Below are positions 16,104 to 24,404 of a DNA stretch of 64,000 nucleotides, piece by piece. The notes beneath the pieces are model-generated. The model was not told where the DNA came from. It saw only the letters and a program-made list of their open reading frames with translations, and searched no databases. The stretch spans positions 62,001-126,000 of the forward strand of contig NZ_QOIL01000021.1 in the NCBI RefSeq assembly GCF_003323745.1. The letters are read 5' to 3'. Positions within the stretch are counted from its first letter, which is position 1, and every line of letters starts with the position of its first letter. Source of the DNA: Sphaerisporangium album. GTDB taxonomy: Bacteria; Actinomycetota; Actinomycetes; Streptosporangiales; Streptosporangiaceae. Position numbers and translations under genes: made by a program.

Positions 16104-16378
16104 CCGGCTTCCGCGGCTGCCCGTTCATCAACGCCGCGGCCGAGTACGCCGACGCGGAGCACCCGGTGCGGCAGGTCGTACGCGCGCACCGGATCTGGTT
16201 CAAGCAGACCATCGAGGACATGCTGCGCGAGATCGGCGTCGTCGACACCGCCGACGTGGCCGACCAGTTGGTGATGCTGCGGGACGGCGCCATGGTCTCC
16301 GGGTATCTCGGCGACCCGTCGACCGTCGCCAGGGCGCTCTACAACGCCGGAAGCGCGGTGATCAGGCGCCAGAGCTGA
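16104..16378 (+). pseudogene. C-terminal fragment of a TetR-family regulator
   Basis: Plus-strand codons encode GCPFINAAAEYADAEHPVRQ, DMLREIGVVDTADVADQLVM and LRDGAMVSGYLGDPSTVARA, which is the ligand-binding C-terminal domain common to one TetR subgroup. The DNA-binding half is missing. With the hydrolase tail to the left, this marks a deletion that removed both 5' ends of a divergent gene pair and their shared promoter. Confidence 0.75.
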
Positions 16379-16390
16379 GACGCGCCGCCG

Positions 16391-17272
16391 TCAGGCGCCG
16401 GCCGCGCGGAAATCCGTGGGCGTGCGGCCGGTGTGCCGGCGGAAGAACTTCGTGAACACCGTGGCCTCCGGGAATCCCAGCCGCTGCCCGATCGCACCGG
16501 CGGGCAGGTCCGTGTGGACGAGCAGGCGCTTGGCCTCCAGCAGAACGCGGTTGTCGATGTAGCCCTTGGCCCCGACGCCTGCTCCCGCCTGGCTGGCCCT
16601 GGCCAGGGTGCGGACGCTGTACCCGAGCCGGGTGGCGTAGTCCTCCACGCGGTGGCTGCGGGTGAAGTCCTGCTCGACGGCCGACTGGAAGCGGAGGAAC
16701 GCCTCCCCTCCCGCGACCGGCTCGCCGTCCGTGCCGTGTACGACCGCCAGGCGCAGCACGAGCGCGGCGAGCAGATGCCGCAGCACCTCCACGTGGCGTT
16801 CCTCCTGTCGGCCGCCCCAGAGCGCGTACTCGTGCTCCAGCAGGTCGAGCAGCCGCCACAGGCTGCCACGCTCCACGTCCGTCGGAACCGAAGCCGGACG
16901 CCACACGCCGCGGTCCGTGCCGGCCTGCTCGGCCGTGGCCTGGTCGAGAAAGCCGGGCAGGAACAACACGACCCGTCCGCCGGCCGCGTTCAGCGGAGAG
17001 TCGTATCTCTGCACCTGCCCCGGCCGCACCCACAGCCAGTCGCCGGGGCGCAGCACGTGGTCGGCGAAGTCCAGCGAACAGCGCAAGGTCCCGGACCGCA
17101 GCGCGATCAACACGTGGAAGTCGGGTCGCCTGAGCGCGTACGGGTCGACGCCGTGCCCGAGCGCCCTGGCCAGCAGCCCCGGGAAGCCGAGCACTTCCAC
17201 ACCCGGCGGCACGCCGACCGCAGCGCGGTAGGGCAGCGTGACGATCGGAGCGTGTCCGTTTCTGACCATCAC
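16391..17272 (-). CDS. AraC-family transcriptional regulator
   Basis: This is a 293-residue protein. The N-terminal 190 residues form a cupin-like sensor (FHVLIALRSGTLRCSLDFAD, LRPGDWLWVRPGQVQRYDSP). The C-terminal 100 residues form the two helix-turn-helix AraC domain (VEDYATRLGYSVRTLAR, IGQRLGFPEATVFTKFFRRHTGRTPTDFR). It is divergent from the decarboxylase operon at 17356 with an 80-base gap and probably activates it, perhaps in response to a phenolic acid. The start is ATG 17272 or the adjacent ATG 17269. Confidence 0.9.
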   Translation of the reverse strand: MMVRNGHAPIVTLPYRAAVGVPPGVEVLGFPGLLARALGHGVDPYALRRPDFHVLIALRSGTLRCSLDFADHVLRPGDWLWVRPGQVQRYDSPLNAAGGRVVLFLPGFLDQATAEQAGTDRGVWRPASVPTDVERGSLWRLLDLLEHEYALWGGRQEERHVEVLRHLLAALVLRLAVVHGTDGEPVAGGEAFLRFQSAVEQDFTRSHRVEDYATRLGYSVRTLARASQAGAGVGAKGYIDNRVLLEAKRLLVHTDLPAGAIGQRLGFPEATVFTKFFRRHTGRTPTDFRAAGA

Positions 17273-17355
17273 TTGTCTCCAGCACTCCAGTTCTCAGGCA
17301 TCGAACAACCATAACGTCAAAGAAAACGGACCGAAAAAGTCGAGGAGTGGTGATC

Positions 17356-17937
17356 GTGCGGCTGATCGTCGGTATCACTGGGGCGACGGGCGCGGTGTTC
17401 GGCATTCGCCTGCTCGAACGCCTGAGCCGGATGCCCGACGTGGAGACCCATCTGGTGCTCTCCCGCTGGGCCCGCACGACCGTGGAACTGGAGACCGGGC
17501 TCTCCACCCGCGAGGTGGGCACGCTGGCCGACGTGGTACACGCGCCCGACGACCAGGGCGCGACGATCTCCTCCGGCTCTTTCCGCGTCGACGGCATGGT
17601 CATCGCCCCGTGCTCGATGAAGACGCTGGCGGGCATCCGGGCCGGGTACGCCGACAGCCTGATCAGCAGGGCCGCCGACGTCGTCCTCAAGGAACGTCAC
17701 CCGCTGGTGCTGGTCCCCAGGGAGACCCCGCTCAACGAGATCCACCTGGAGAACATGCTGGCGCTGGCGAGACTCGGCGCGCGCATCGTGCCGCCGATGC
17801 CCGCGTTCTACGACCGTCCATCCACAGTGGACGACATCGTCGACCACATCGTCGTCCGCGTGCTTGACCAGATCGGCCTGACCGCACCGGATGCCAGGCG
17901 ATGGCCGGGCATGCACGCCACCCGAACCGGCTTCTGA
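17356..17937 (+). CDS. vdcB: UbiX/Pad1-type flavin prenyltransferase, subunit B of a hydroxyarylic acid decarboxylase
   Basis: This is a flavoprotein of about 193 residues that makes prenylated FMN for the partner UbiD enzyme. Motifs: RLIVGITGATGAVFGIRLL (FMN loop), APCSMKTLAGIRAGYADSLI and ERHPLVLVPRETPLNEIHLENML, all diagnostic of UbiX/Pad1. GAGGAG at 17342-17347 favours the GTG at 17356 (MRLIVG) over GTG 17347. The vdcC homologue starts 15 bases after the stop with its own ribosome site, so the two are an operon. Confidence 0.93.
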   Translation: MRLIVGITGATGAVFGIRLLERLSRMPDVETHLVLSRWARTTVELETGLSTREVGTLADVVHAPDDQGATISSGSFRVDGMVIAPCSMKTLAGIRAGYADSLISRAADVVLKERHPLVLVPRETPLNEIHLENMLALARLGARIVPPMPAFYDRPSTVDDIVDHIVVRVLDQIGLTAPDARRWPGMHATRTGF

Positions 17938-17952
17938 TCCGGAGGAACCCTC

Positions 17953-19377
17953 ATGCCGTACGACGACTTGCGCAGTTTCCTGCGCGTACTTGACGAGCAG
18001 GGGCAACTGCTGCGCGTCACCGATGAGGTTCTCCCCGAACCCGACGTGGCGGCCGCGGCCAACGCGGTCTCCCGGATGGGCGGCAGCGCGCCCGCCCTGT
18101 ACTTCGACAACATCAAGGGCTTCACCAGCGCCCGGATCGCCATGAACGTGCACGGGTCGTGGGCCAACCACGCCCTGGCACTCGGGCTGCCCAAGGAGAC
18201 CGGCACCGAGGAGCAGATCCGGGAGTTCGCCCGGCGCTGGGACCGGTTCCCCGTCAGGCCGGAGTGGAGGGACGCTCCGCCGTGGGCCGAGAACACCATG
18301 ACCGGCGCGGAGGTCGACCTCTTCCGGGTGCTGCCGCTGATCCGGCTCAACGACGGCGACGGCGGTTTCTACATCGACAAGGCCGCGGTCGTGTCCGAGG
18401 ACCCCGACGATCCTGGCAATAGAGGCAAGCAGAACGTGGGCATCTACCGCATCCAGGTCAAGGGTCCCGCCAGGCTCGCGCTGCAGCCGGTGCCGATGCA
18501 CGACATCGCACTGCACCTACGCAAGGCCGAGGAACGCGGGGAGGACCTCCCTGTCGCCATCGCCGTCGGCAACGACCCGGTGATCTCCATTGCGGCGGCC
18601 ACCCCCATGCGCTACGACGAGAACGAGTACGAGCTTGCGGGGGCGCTGCGCGGCGCGCCCGCGCCGATCGCCAGGGCGCCGTTGACCGGACTGCCCGTGC
18701 CGTGGGGCAGCGAGGTCGTCGCCGAAGGCGTGATCGAGGGCCGTCAGCGGGAGATCGAGGGACCGTTCGGCGAGTTCACCGGCCACTATTCAGGTGGCAG
18801 GCGACTGCCGGTGATCCGCGTCGACCGCGTCTCCTACCGCACCGACCCGGTGTTCGAGCACCTCTACCTCGGCATGCCGTGGACCGAGATCGACTACCTG
18901 ATCGCCGCCAACACCTGCGTCCCGCTGTACAAACAGCTCAAGGCCGACTTCCCCGAGGTTCGCGCGGTCAACGCGACGTACACGCATGGCCTCGTCGTGA
19001 TCGTGTCGACCGCCAAGCGGTATGGCGGCTTCGCCAGGGCGGTTGGACTCCGGGTGCTGAGCACCCCGCACGGGCTGGGCTACGCGTCCACGGTGATCAT
19101 GGTGGACGAGGACGTGGACCCGTTCAACCTTCCGCAGGTGATGTGGGCGCTGTCCACGAAGATGAACCCCTCCCACGACCTGATCACCGTCCCCGCCATG
19201 TCGGTCATGGAACTCGCGCCCCAGGCGCAGCCCGCCGGTATGGTCGACAAACTGATCATCGACGCCACCACCCCGGTGTCGCCGGACAATCGCGGCAACT
19301 ACGGCAACCAGGTGCGCGATCTGCCCGAGGCGGCCGCGTGGCTGACGAGGCTGCAAGAACTGGCCGCGAACCGCTGA
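17953..19377 (+). CDS. vdcC: UbiD-family non-oxidative hydroxyarylic acid decarboxylase, subunit C
   Basis: This is a 474-residue UbiD-fold enzyme using prenyl-FMN. The catalytic and cofactor region REIEGPFGEFTGHYSGGRRL holds the conserved E-x-P-F-G-E-x-T-G-H motif. The metal/prFMN region includes NVGIYRIQVKG and QPVPMHD-type sequences. In Streptomyces VdcBCD this set converts vanillate to guaiacol, and 4-hydroxybenzoate decarboxylases share the arrangement. The exact aromatic acid cannot be read from sequence. Its position between a UbiX gene and the small D subunit gene makes the operon assignment strong. Confidence 0.93.
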   Translation: MPYDDLRSFLRVLDEQGQLLRVTDEVLPEPDVAAAANAVSRMGGSAPALYFDNIKGFTSARIAMNVHGSWANHALALGLPKETGTEEQIREFARRWDRFPVRPEWRDAPPWAENTMTGAEVDLFRVLPLIRLNDGDGGFYIDKAAVVSEDPDDPGNRGKQNVGIYRIQVKGPARLALQPVPMHDIALHLRKAEERGEDLPVAIAVGNDPVISIAAATPMRYDENEYELAGALRGAPAPIARAPLTGLPVPWGSEVVAEGVIEGRQREIEGPFGEFTGHYSGGRRLPVIRVDRVSYRTDPVFEHLYLGMPWTEIDYLIAANTCVPLYKQLKADFPEVRAVNATYTHGLVVIVSTAKRYGGFARAVGLRVLSTPHGLGYASTVIMVDEDVDPFNLPQVMWALSTKMNPSHDLITVPAMSVMELAPQAQPAGMVDKLIIDATTPVSPDNRGNYGNQVRDLPEAAAWLTRLQELAANR

Positions 19378-19406
19378 ACCCACCCCCCGCCAAGGAGGTT
19401 GCCGCC

Positions 19407-19643
19407 ATGCCGGAGATCTGCCCGCGCTGCGCACATGACACCATCGACCTGCTGTTCGCCTCACCCGTCGCGGAGGTGTGGGAGGTGGTGCGGTGCGCAC
19501 GCTGCCAGTACTGCTGGCGCACCAGCGAACCCGCGCGACGAACCGAGCGCGACGCCTATCCGGAGAGCTTCCGGATGACGGCCGAGGCCATCGCGAACGC
19601 TCCTGAGGTTCCCTCGATCCCGCCGTCGCGCGTCACGCCATGA
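19407..19643 (+). CDS. vdcD: Small zinc-binding subunit D of the hydroxyarylic acid decarboxylase
   Basis: This is a 78-residue protein with two CxxC knuckles (CPRCAHD and CARCQYC) and a WRTSEPARRTERDAYPE segment typical of VdcD-like accessory subunits. AAGGAGG at 19392-19398 precedes the ATG. It is the third gene of the vdcBCD operon and has no independent catalytic motif; it probably stabilises or assembles the C subunit. Confidence 0.88.
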   Translation: MPEICPRCAHDTIDLLFASPVAEVWEVVRCARCQYCWRTSEPARRTERDAYPESFRMTAEAIANAPEVPSIPPSRVTP

Positions 19644-19735
19644 ACGACATCATGCGGACGTTGGCTGCCGCCCCTGCACCGCCCGGTTCGACGTCTTGCC
19701 CGCGCTCATAGTTCACCAAGGAAGGACCACAACTC

Positions 19736-20587
19736 ATGAACCGACACAGCTCTCACGGCGAGACGACCTCCTTTCACGCGTTGGTGCTGGGAGGCGGCGG
19801 GCCGGTCGGCGCGTCGTGGATGGCGACGCTAGTGAACGGACTGGTGTCCGCCGGAGTGCCGCTTCCCGAGGCCGATGTGGTGCTGGGTACCTCAGCCGGA
19901 GCGGTCGTGGGCTCCTGGCTGACGATGTCTCCTGAAAATCTCGCCGCGGTCCCCGGACACATGCGCGAGCGGGCCGCCCGGCACGCCGGAACCGCCCAGG
20001 CCGGACAGGGCGACAAGGCTCTGCTGCGACGCATGGCCGCGGCGCACGGTAATGACCCGCGTGCCATCGGCCGGGCCGCGCTCGCCGCGATACCGCCGAT
20101 CTCGGCCGAGCAGGCCGAGGGGTTGTGGAAGTCAGCTCTGCCGGACGGGCCGTGGCCCGACCGGCTCGGCATCTTCGCCGTCGACACGGACACGGGAACC
20201 GCGCGCCAGTGGACGGCTCAGGACGGCATCCCCCTGCCCGTCGCGGTGGCGTGTTCCACTGCCGCGCCCGGCGCCGCGCCCCCGGTCGCGGTCGGCGACT
20301 CCGTCTGGGTGGACGGGGGCGTCCGGTCAGGCACCAACGCCGACCTGCTCGTCGGCGACGGTCCCGGCCGAGTGCTGATCATGGCTCCCATTCCGTCCCC
20401 CAACCTCGCGCGTGAGGAGGCGATCCTCACCGAACGCGGCCACAGCGTTCGCGTCATCGTCTCCGACTCCTTCATCACCAAGCCCAGCGACGCGCTCGAC
20501 CCGAACTTCATCGACACCGCGATCGCGGCGGGCACGAAACAAACGGCCGACCTCGCCGCGAAGCTGGCGCAGTGGTGGCAGAGCTGA
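19736..20587 (+). CDS. Patatin-like phospholipase
   Basis: This is a 283-residue serine hydrolase with a Ser-Asp dyad. It has the oxyanion loop GGGGPVGASW, nucleophile elbow GTSAGA and dyad aspartate in VWVDGGVRSGTNADL. It has no signal peptide and is probably a cytoplasmic or peripheral acyl hydrolase. An AAGGA ribosome site lies 10-15 bases before the ATG. The gene stands alone between the vdc operon and decayed sequence. Confidence 0.92.
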   Translation: MNRHSSHGETTSFHALVLGGGGPVGASWMATLVNGLVSAGVPLPEADVVLGTSAGAVVGSWLTMSPENLAAVPGHMRERAARHAGTAQAGQGDKALLRRMAAAHGNDPRAIGRAALAAIPPISAEQAEGLWKSALPDGPWPDRLGIFAVDTDTGTARQWTAQDGIPLPVAVACSTAAPGAAPPVAVGDSVWVDGGVRSGTNADLLVGDGPGRVLIMAPIPSPNLAREEAILTERGHSVRVIVSDSFITKPSDALDPNFIDTAIAAGTKQTADLAAKLAQWWQS

Positions 20588-20597
20588 CGCCAGGCCG

Positions 20598-20750
20598 TCA
20601 ACCGGAATCCGCGGCCGTCCGTTCCCCTTTCCGCCAGACTCCGGGCGGGCTGCCGTGGTGGCGGCGGAAGGCCGCGGCGAAGGCGAACGGCGAGGCGTAA
20701 CCGACGGCCTCGGGCGCTGCGCGCCAGGCCTCCAGCCCTCGATGGGCCAA
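20598..20750 (-). pseudogene. C-terminal fragment of an AraC-family regulator
   Basis: The minus strand encodes VGYASPFAFAAAFRRHHGSP followed by PGVWRK and a stop at 20598. This is the last recognition helix and exit segment of an AraC DNA-binding domain. The preceding codons (GELAHRGLEAWRAAPEA) carry a degraded first part. There is no start or sensor domain, so only a tail survives. Confidence 0.65.
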
Positions 20751-20835
20751 CTCGCCGAAGGTGTCGGCATCCAGCTCTCCCGGCTGGACGTTGATCTGGC
20801 CCGCCCTCTACGGACCCGTCCCCGCGAGCACTTGA

Positions 20836-21099
20836 GCCGTCGTCAGCAGGCAGGAAATCGGCGCAGTCAGCGAACCGCGCTATGTCAACGAGGGCCGCTG
20901 GCAAGACATGACCCCGGACTACTTCGACCGCCCAATGGAGGAGGGCGCGCACCTCGTCGGCTCCTCGGACATCGCCCAGGAGATGAACCTGTTCCTCGCC
21001 GTGATGGCGTACACGACCGGCAAATTCATCGACGACACCTGGTTCACCACGCCAGGGGTGCTCTGCCGTATCCCCGCCGGGGCATGGGCCGATGACTGA
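20836..21099 (+). pseudogene. N-truncated paralogue of the following hypothetical gene
   Basis: The frame is open from 20836 and ends at TGA 21097-21099, giving YVNEGRWQDMTPDYFDRPME and later FLAVMAYTTGKFIDDTWF. Its last 30 residues align with the last 30 of the next gene (FLFLTGRMSGRFIDRQWL), including a shared G-[KR]-FID-x-x-W core. It looks like the C-terminal part of a tandem duplicate. An ATG at 20908 could still make a 63-residue protein, translationally coupled to the next gene. Confidence 0.45.
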
Positions 21100-21694
21100 T
21101 CAATGGGAGTTCCTCCTCGGCGCGGGAATGGGACGCGGATTCACCGGCACCTGGATCGAGTCGGGCGACGCCGACGCCGTGGCAGCCCTGCTCGGCGCGG
21201 ATCTCGCCTCTCGCCGGCACTGCGACCTCGAGACCGCCATGGCCCACTACCTGCCGATGGGCTTCACCCAACGGATCTGGGCCGGCCTCCACGCCGACGG
21301 CTGGACACACGTCCTGACCATCAGCGGCCCGCCCCCGGTGATCACGGGCCTGACGGAAGCGGGCCTGCGTTTCCTCCAGATCCGCACCATGGACGCCTAC
21401 GTCCACGATCTCTTCACCAGCGATGGCGTCACGACCGCCTGGGTCACCCAGCGGTGGTACGGGGAGGTCGCCGCCGAGCCCGGCTCCATGGTGGAGCCCT
21501 ACCTTCGGGAAGTCGGCCGGCCCTCGGTCCCGGAGGTCGCGCGCTCCCGGTCCTGGATCACCGAGCCCGAGGGCCACTCGCGAATCTGCCTGGAGACCTT
21601 TCTTTTCCTCACCGGGCGCATGAGCGGCCGATTCATCGACCGTCAATGGCTAGGCGAGAAGAGGGCCCTCTACACCGTCCCGCTCAGCGGGTGA
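21092..21694 (+). CDS. Conserved-looking hypothetical protein
   Basis: This is a 200-residue protein starting at ATG 21092, which overlaps the stop of the upstream partial paralogue. I do not recognise the family. It has no transmembrane segment or signal peptide. The C-terminal FLTGRMSGRFIDRQW vaguely recalls the tail of short-chain dehydrogenases, but no Rossmann motif is present. Codon third positions are strongly GC, as expected for a real gene. Confidence 0.55.
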   Translation: MTDQWEFLLGAGMGRGFTGTWIESGDADAVAALLGADLASRRHCDLETAMAHYLPMGFTQRIWAGLHADGWTHVLTISGPPPVITGLTEAGLRFLQIRTMDAYVHDLFTSDGVTTAWVTQRWYGEVAAEPGSMVEPYLREVGRPSVPEVARSRSWITEPEGHSRICLETFLFLTGRMSGRFIDRQWLGEKRALYTVPLSG

Positions 21695-21757
21695 CGACGA
21701 TCTTGCCGATGCCGCGCCGGTCGGCCAGGTCGATGACGTCTTCGAGTTCGCGCGGTG
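21686..21757 (-). pseudogene. C-terminal scrap of a zinc/quinone oxidoreductase
   Basis: The minus strand encodes RELEDVIDLADRRGIGKIVV, then TR and a stop, the typical tail of MDR-type alcohol dehydrogenases. Nothing else of the gene remains. It overlaps the end of the 21092 gene by nine bases. Confidence 0.5.
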
Positions 21758-21839
21758 ATCATGTCAGCCTCTCCACGTGCCCGCCCACGATGGCGTCGAC
21801 CGCGCCGCCGGGTCGACGCGGTGGTGGCAGGGGCGCCGG

Positions 21840-22901
21840 TCAGGTACCCGGTGGTGTGACCGACTCTCGGAGGCGGATGGGCATCGGCACGCGATGCACC
21901 TCGCCCTCCACGCCGTCGTCCTCACGGTCACGGCCCATCTCGGTGAACAGCACGTCGACGGCCTTGCGGCCGAGTTCGAAGTGGGGAAGGGCCACGGTCG
22001 TCAGCTGGGGGCGCATCCACGAGGCGATGGGGTGGTCGTCGAAGGACACGACGGAGACGTCGGCGGGCACCTTGAGCCCGAAGTCGTCGAGTGCCTGGTA
22101 GGCGCCCAGGGCGACCCGGTCGTTGAAGCAGATCAACGCCCGCGGGCGCTCCTTCCGCAGCAGTGCCCGGGTCGCGGCGAGGCCGTACTCCGGTTGCCAG
22201 TCGGGGCAGACGTGGCCGCCCGCCGGCTTGACCCCCGCGTCGGCGAGCACCTCGCGAATGCCGATGAGCCGTTCGACGGCGGCGACGCTTCCGCCCGCGG
22301 GGACGTTGCGCCGTCCGGGGCCGGCGCCGATCAGGTGGATGCCCTCGCGATGGCCGGCGTCGAGCAGAGCCCTCGCGGCGACGCGTCCGGCCTCGATCTC
22401 GTCGGGGATGACCGAGGGCAGTGGTGTCGGCTGCCTGGGGAGGGCGTTGAGCAGGACGGCGGGGGCGGCCGCCATGCCCTTGGGCACCCTGATGGTTCTC
22501 GTGTACATCGCGGCCAGGATGATCCCGTCCACCTGACGGTCGTGCATGGCCTGCAGCAGGAGCCGCTCGAGTTCGGCGTCCCCCTCCGTCTCGCCGATGA
22601 ACAGCATGAAGCCGCGTTCCCGCGCGGCTTCGAGTGCTCCCTTGATCATGTCGCCGGCGAGCCGCGACGTGGCGACGGTGTCCGAAATAAAGCCGATAGT
22701 CCGAGTTGTACCAGTTCGTAGGCCTACGGATACGATGTTCGGCCGATACTGCAGTTCGGTCGCGGCCTTGAGGACACGCTGCTCGACATCCTGGGAGATG
22801 CGTAGTTCCCGGCCGCGTCCGGATAGCACGAGCGACGCGGTGGTCGGCGAGACGCCGGCGATCTTGGCGACGTCCGCCAGCGTGACCCGTCGTGGGCTCA
22901 C
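21840..22901 (-). CDS. LacI-family repressor of the sugar operon
   Basis: This is a 353-residue repressor. Residues 1 to 55 are the LacI DNA-binding headpiece (VTLADVAKIAGVSPTTASLVLSGRG); the rest is a periplasmic-binding-protein-like sensor (TRTIGFISDTVATSRLAGDM, ALICFNDRVALGAYQALDDF, VSVVSFDDHPIASWMRPQLT). GTG at 22901 with GGAGGTCACCCT before it is preferred over longer upstream starts. It is divergent from the ABC importer gene, and a LacI-type palindrome at 22964-22981 lies between them. It probably represses the operon until a sugar binds. Confidence 0.93.
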   Translation of the reverse strand: MSPRRVTLADVAKIAGVSPTTASLVLSGRGRELRISQDVEQRVLKAATELQYRPNIVSVGLRTGTTRTIGFISDTVATSRLAGDMIKGALEAARERGFMLFIGETEGDAELERLLLQAMHDRQVDGIILAAMYTRTIRVPKGMAAAPAVLLNALPRQPTPLPSVIPDEIEAGRVAARALLDAGHREGIHLIGAGPGRRNVPAGGSVAAVERLIGIREVLADAGVKPAGGHVCPDWQPEYGLAATRALLRKERPRALICFNDRVALGAYQALDDFGLKVPADVSVVSFDDHPIASWMRPQLTTVALPHFELGRKAVDVLFTEMGRDREDDGVEGEVHRVPMPIRLRESVTPPGT

Positions 22902-22963
22902 AGGGTGACCTCCTGCGATGTGGGGGTTGACACCCCGCGACACGTGTGATGAGACTATCGCAC

Positions 22964-22981
22964 TGCTAATCCGATTTAGCA
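22964..22981. promoter_or_regulatory. LacI-type operator
   Basis: TGCTAATCCGATTTAGCA is an 18-base palindrome (TGCTAA and TTAGCA arms) between lacI-type and ABC genes, with a central CG as is usual for LacI-family sites. A TTGACA at 22927-22932 lies upstream on the plus strand, placing the palindrome over the start region of the transporter operon. Confidence 0.7.
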
Positions 22982-23042
22982 ACCTGAGTCCTGGGGCATC
23001 CGGTGTGTGCCGGCGAGTCCCCTAGCAATCAAGGAGACGCAG

Positions 23043-24398
23043 ATGTCGCGTCGAACTCGCTGGAACGGGGCCGCGCTCGCGGTCGTGATGGGAGGGACGC
23101 TGGCGGCGGGCTGCGGGGCGCCCGGCGGCGACGCTCCCCAGCCGGAGGCCCCCAGCGCCACCCTGGCGACCGCGCCGACCTGCGGCACGGCACCGGTCAC
23201 GCTCAACGCCTATGTCGAGACCGGCTTCCCCCTGCCGAAGGAGCTCAGCTCCGAGTTCTCCAAGCAGCATCCGAACGTGAAGTGGAACATACGCGAGGAC
23301 CAGTTCGCGGTGATCACGCAGAACGCGCCGCGCGTCCTCGCCGACGATCCGCCGGACCTGATGCGGCTTCCCCAGGTGTCGGAGCTGGTGAAGAACAACC
23401 TGCTGAAGAACCTCGACGGCTACGCGAAGGCGTTCGGCTGGGACTCCTGGCCCGCCTCCCAGCTGGAGCAGATGCGCATGACCCCCGGAGGCAAGACGCG
23501 CGGCGAAGGGTCGCTGTACGCCATGGGGCTGAACTTCAGCATGACCGGAGTGTTCTACAACAAGAAGCTCGCCGCCAAGATCGGCATGTCGTCCCCGCCC
23601 GCCACCCTGGCCGAACTGGACGACGCGCTCGCGAAGGCCAAGAGCGCGGGCATCACCCCGATCGCCCAGTTCAACGGCGGGGCCACCGGCGGTCTCGCCT
23701 TCCCGCTGCAGGACCTCATGGCCGCGTACGGCCCCTCAGGGCCGATCAACGACTGGATCTACCAGAAGCCGGGCGCCACGATCGACACTCCCTCCAACCT
23801 GCAGGCGACGCGGCACCTGGAGAAGTGGATCAAGGCCGGGCACTTCTGGAAGGACGTCAACGCCGTCGACTACGCGACGATGATGAGCCGTTTCATCAAG
23901 GGCGATGGCCTGTTCATGTTCGACGGCGACTGGGAGTCGGGGAATCTCGACAAGCAGATGCCGGGCGACGTGGGCTTCTTCCTGATGCCACCGGCACAGC
24001 AGGGCGGCAGGCAGGCCGCGATGTCGGCGCCCCTCGCCTTCGGGATCAGCTCCAGGGCGAAGAACGCCGACTGCGCGGCGTTCTTCCTCAACTGGGTGGC
24101 GACCGACCCGAAGGCGCGTGAGATCGGGGTGAAGGTCGGCGGGTCGCACCCGATGGGCCCGGCGGACGCCCCCATGCCGGAGGTCACGAAGGGCACGGTC
24201 ACGGCGAGCACCTTGGAGGCCGGGGCGAAGATCGCCGAGGACGACGGGGCGATGGACTTCATCGCCAACGCCACCGGCGCGATCTACGCCAAGAGCTGGA
24301 CTCCCCAGTTGCAGAAGCTGGTCGCCGGGCAGCAGACCCCCGAAGAACTGCTGAAGTCGGTGCAGAGCGACTACACGAGCCAGGTCGGGGGGAGCTGA
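23043..24398 (+). CDS. ABC sugar transporter, substrate-binding lipoprotein
   Basis: This is a precursor of about 451 residues with a lipoprotein signal ending LAAGC (lipobox), so it is anchored outside the membrane. The rest has the family-1 extracellular solute-binding fold (LYAMGLNFSMTGVFYNKKLA, FIKGDGLFMFDGDWESGN). ATG 23043 follows CAAGGAGACGC and gives a proper signal peptide. It is the first gene of a transporter operon with two permeases, a ROK kinase and a GH68 enzyme. No ATPase is encoded nearby; a shared MsiK-type ATPase elsewhere would be needed, as in Streptomyces. Confidence 0.93.
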   Translation: MSRRTRWNGAALAVVMGGTLAAGCGAPGGDAPQPEAPSATLATAPTCGTAPVTLNAYVETGFPLPKELSSEFSKQHPNVKWNIREDQFAVITQNAPRVLADDPPDLMRLPQVSELVKNNLLKNLDGYAKAFGWDSWPASQLEQMRMTPGGKTRGEGSLYAMGLNFSMTGVFYNKKLAAKIGMSSPPATLAELDDALAKAKSAGITPIAQFNGGATGGLAFPLQDLMAAYGPSGPINDWIYQKPGATIDTPSNLQATRHLEKWIKAGHFWKDVNAVDYATMMSRFIKGDGLFMFDGDWESGNLDKQMPGDVGFFLMPPAQQGGRQAAMSAPLAFGISSRAKNADCAAFFLNWVATDPKAREIGVKVGGSHPMGPADAPMPEVTKGTVTASTLEAGAKIAEDDGAMDFIANATGAIYAKSWTPQLQKLVAGQQTPEELLKSVQSDYTSQVGGS

Positions 24399-24404
24399 GC
24401 ACCG

